DNA of 64,000 nt from Symbiodinium natans. Its lineage: Eukaryota > Sar > Dinophyceae > Suessiales > Symbiodiniaceae. The position numbers and the translations under genes were made by a program. The notes below the pieces were generated by a model that saw only the letters and a program-made list of their open reading frames with translations, had not been told where the DNA came from and ran no database searches. Shown here piece after piece: positions 63,301 through 64,000 of the stretch (the stretch's first letter is position 1; each line of letters starts with the position of its first letter). The DNA lies in the NCBI GenBank assembly GCA_905221605.1, contig CAJNDS010002437.1, positions 287,001 through 351,000 on the forward strand, in the 5' to 3' direction.

Positions 63301-64000
63301 AGGACGAGGATCGTCCTTTCGTCAGCACGCCAAGGGCCACTTGGCTATCCGTTCCCGTGACCAGCCTGCACCCAGGTTTCTTTCTAGCTCTCCGATGCTC
63401 CGAAGCGATCACTGCCCGCAATTCATGCACATTTATGTGTCGTTTGCGCCTGATTCTCTTTCTCCATCGGGTTTTGAAAGGCAAGGCTTGCATGATGGTT
63501 TGCCAAATACTGTTACCTTGGATGCATTCTTCGCCTGGAAGTTCGAACTCTGGTTGCAACACTCCCTTCTCCCTCAACAAAGCTGCTTGCGGGTTCAGCA
63601 ATTTCGCCCAAACAGACTTTCTCATAGTGTGGCGAGCCATCTCCCTGCTGAATTGTTCCCCCACGTGAACAGAAACCTCAGCTTCCCAAACGTCGGACGC
63701 ATCTGTAGCTGACAACTCCCCACTGTACTCGCTGCGCAGTGATGTCTGACCCAGAGGGGCTAGAGCCACCAATGTCCACAGCTCACTTTCTAGCCTCGGC
63801 CAGATTTCCAGAACAGTGTGCTCGGTCGCCCAGGTCGGCGCCTTGAACACTTCCTCCAGAAGCGACATGAAGCGCCTCCGAAACTGAAATACAGAGATGT
63901 AAAACCCAGAAAGGACTGACAGCAAATACTTAGTGATCACACCAGCTCGAGCCACTTCCACCGTCAGCGAGATGACGGGAATCAGCCTCTCAGCTATTGG
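60374..64000 (-). CDS. Tyrosine-recombinase retroelement polyprotein with RNase H, 2OG-Fe(II) oxygenase-like and C5-methyltransferase-like domains; 5' partial
   Basis: One frame is open from the window edge to a stop at about 60374; the GTG at 63961 is not the start because 13 more in-frame codons precede it without a stop. Numbering from 63961: residues 1-260 are the RT-to-RNase H part with D87 (SATDAS), E180 (INVHELRA), D205 (GTDSQVAL) and D254 (NPADDP). Residues about 385-520 match a 2-oxoglutarate/Fe(II) oxygenase: H439-R-D441, H501 (WHKTEPWSGRR), Arg 509/510. Residues about 620-845 match a C5 methyltransferase: FLDLYSGSRG (motif I), GGPVCSSFS with Cys688 (motif IV), VENP (motif VI), QLGTSWRKRTR (motif VIII). 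A GCRRIGEAKKPGP spacer (862-873) follows. Residues about 890-1165 are a tyrosine recombinase: ARVGE (R1015), SLRGGGA (R1118), Y1150; the usual His of HxxR is Gly1115. The reverse transcriptase should lie upstream, outside the window. No telomeric array interrupts it, so a young insertion is inferred. Confidence 0.8.
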   Translation of the reverse strand, partial: PIAERLIPVISLTVEVARAGVITKYLLSVLSGFYISVFQFRRRFMSLLEEVFKAPTWATEHTVLEIWPRLESELWTLVALAPLGQTSLRSEYSGELSATDASDVWEAEVSVHVGEQFSREMARHTMRKSVWAKLLNPQAALLREKGVLQPEFELPGEECIQGNSIWQTIMQALPFKTRWRKRIRRKRHINVHELRAVIASEHRRARKKPGCRLVTGTDSQVALGVLTKGRSSSSRLNGVLRQSLPMYVALDISGFYFYVESSLNPADDPTRDEADRGPKIPCPRWLSDALDGDFAGLDTELKRVGLDPVSTMGLPPLSSIVPALRIEEKLCRRERRKQRLIHIEETLGRERSDIAAELYAATLLIQEEISRKSVARLIDLLPVRYDSRKSQGFHGASWSSGAYVYGGASGLRANTRGFWRSTLVLAHFLRQEFPEARFNSLVVNIDKNTPCHRDPHDSIDSVNYVCKISNFEDGGVWVGNGLGDDVRSVQGQRVRGQVLHFKDGRMEFHPRYWHKTEPWSGRRVILVGYAIRDSDQMNARDKAMMNLLSLDFSFPQPVHSPDAAAALSAETAEDRSIRKPSLLEQSRPDPQHRAENLSWEPDFLPQDVVDKLKGFDKSQYVMPRKCKISFEEMILQPGFLDLYSGSRGVAVALANRTRRWVLCVDYAHGPSEDLLRRDLQELLIGLLRQHAFLGVGGGPVCSSFSSAIRPQVRSKEQPLGVWPLRPAMAAKVVAGNSHAAFMAMMVTEARQAEVPAWVENPHNSYLWALPCWRAIQAEYPESWMVLDYCQLGTSWRKRTRFYMSDIGNQRLLCRGGHHHQQLQEYSRFHGKQWTKVAEHYPPRLNHFIAEFLGAAILPVAERRRLDISACAGSGCRRIGEAKKPGPVVSLEEVQLVTPATARLQERVLQGFREWLSSGLSVPALTSLESCAMAYVCLLRAYGDHLFQQSEPMYKFRHLLAWYQKHKLHLRPYMPLAWDMLTRWERLVPVQHRVPMPEALLRAMLALALQRRWFRWAAILAISFYGVARVGEPLRACRRDLLLPSDSLSAPEVGVFLCVRAPQTASRGRGRVQHVCIKTLEIVLYLEWVFGQDSPDEPLYAGSAPSFRRRWDQLLSAFGVDASLGLTPGSLRGGGAVRHYKDGMSISNLMWAMRLRSVVTLESYLQEVSAVSVLARVQPAGRQRVAAASALCSSYLRSAREFQRRPALA

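Noticed and set aside
1-64000. CRISPR array or bacterial operon structures
   Set aside because: The regular repeats are telomeric units or microsatellites without unique spacers of constant length; gene structure is intron-rich and eukaryotic.

Overview
The window looks like nuclear DNA of a dinoflagellate, most likely a photosynthetic one. Evidence: roughly a hundred short arrays of the plant/alveolate telomere repeat TTTAGGG (either orientation) scattered through the first 57 kb; gene fragments split into very short exons with both GT-AG and GC-AG introns; many small inverted-repeat elements; and a retroelement polyprotein carrying an AKKPGP spacer, a motif I associate from memory with dinoflagellate mobile-element proteins. 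Species cannot be fixed from sequence alone.

Layout. 1-57.1 kb: a mosaic of short coding islands (about 30-250 bp) separated by telomeric arrays, by at least eight families of inverted-repeat elements (called here TIR-A to TIR-J) and by microsatellites. The best-supported exons read on the + strand, as expected for a unidirectional dinoflagellate gene cluster. Recognisable or phase-consistent models are a pseudokinase (33-1670), a Pro/Gln-rich unknown (7711-9391), a coiled-coil protein (17350-18450), a two-exon fragment split by a telomeric intron (24427-24715), a hydrophobic beta-rich unknown (32477-33229), a 542-residue multi-pass membrane protein (41580-43316), a six-exon unknown (43690-44757), another beta-rich unknown (45383-46499) and a further multi-exon unknown (50402-52329). 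An island of degenerate CCTATAGGG-type repeats without telomeric arrays lies at 33.5-35.1 kb.

57.4-60.3 kb: a different compartment with no telomeric arrays: an inverted-repeat satellite, a 0.6 kb C7A-like tract, 34/55-bp minisatellites, and a split direct repeat. 60.4-64.0 kb (minus strand): one uninterrupted retroelement ORF, open to the window edge, with RNase H, a 2-oxoglutarate/Fe(II) oxygenase-like domain, a C5-cytosine methyltransferase-like domain and a tyrosine recombinase. The adjacent direct repeats fit the B1-A2-B2 terminus of a DIRS/Ngaro-type element.

Main biological message: several telomeric arrays and inverted-repeat elements sit exactly between exons whose reading phases match, and in the clearest cases the repeat itself begins with GT and ends with AG. 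That suggests telomeric repeats and MITE-like elements act as intron-forming (introner-like) sequence here. Limits: exons without a recognised domain were called by eye from splice signals, phase and composition; alternative frames, often including the antisense strand, also look open, so those calls carry low to moderate confidence.
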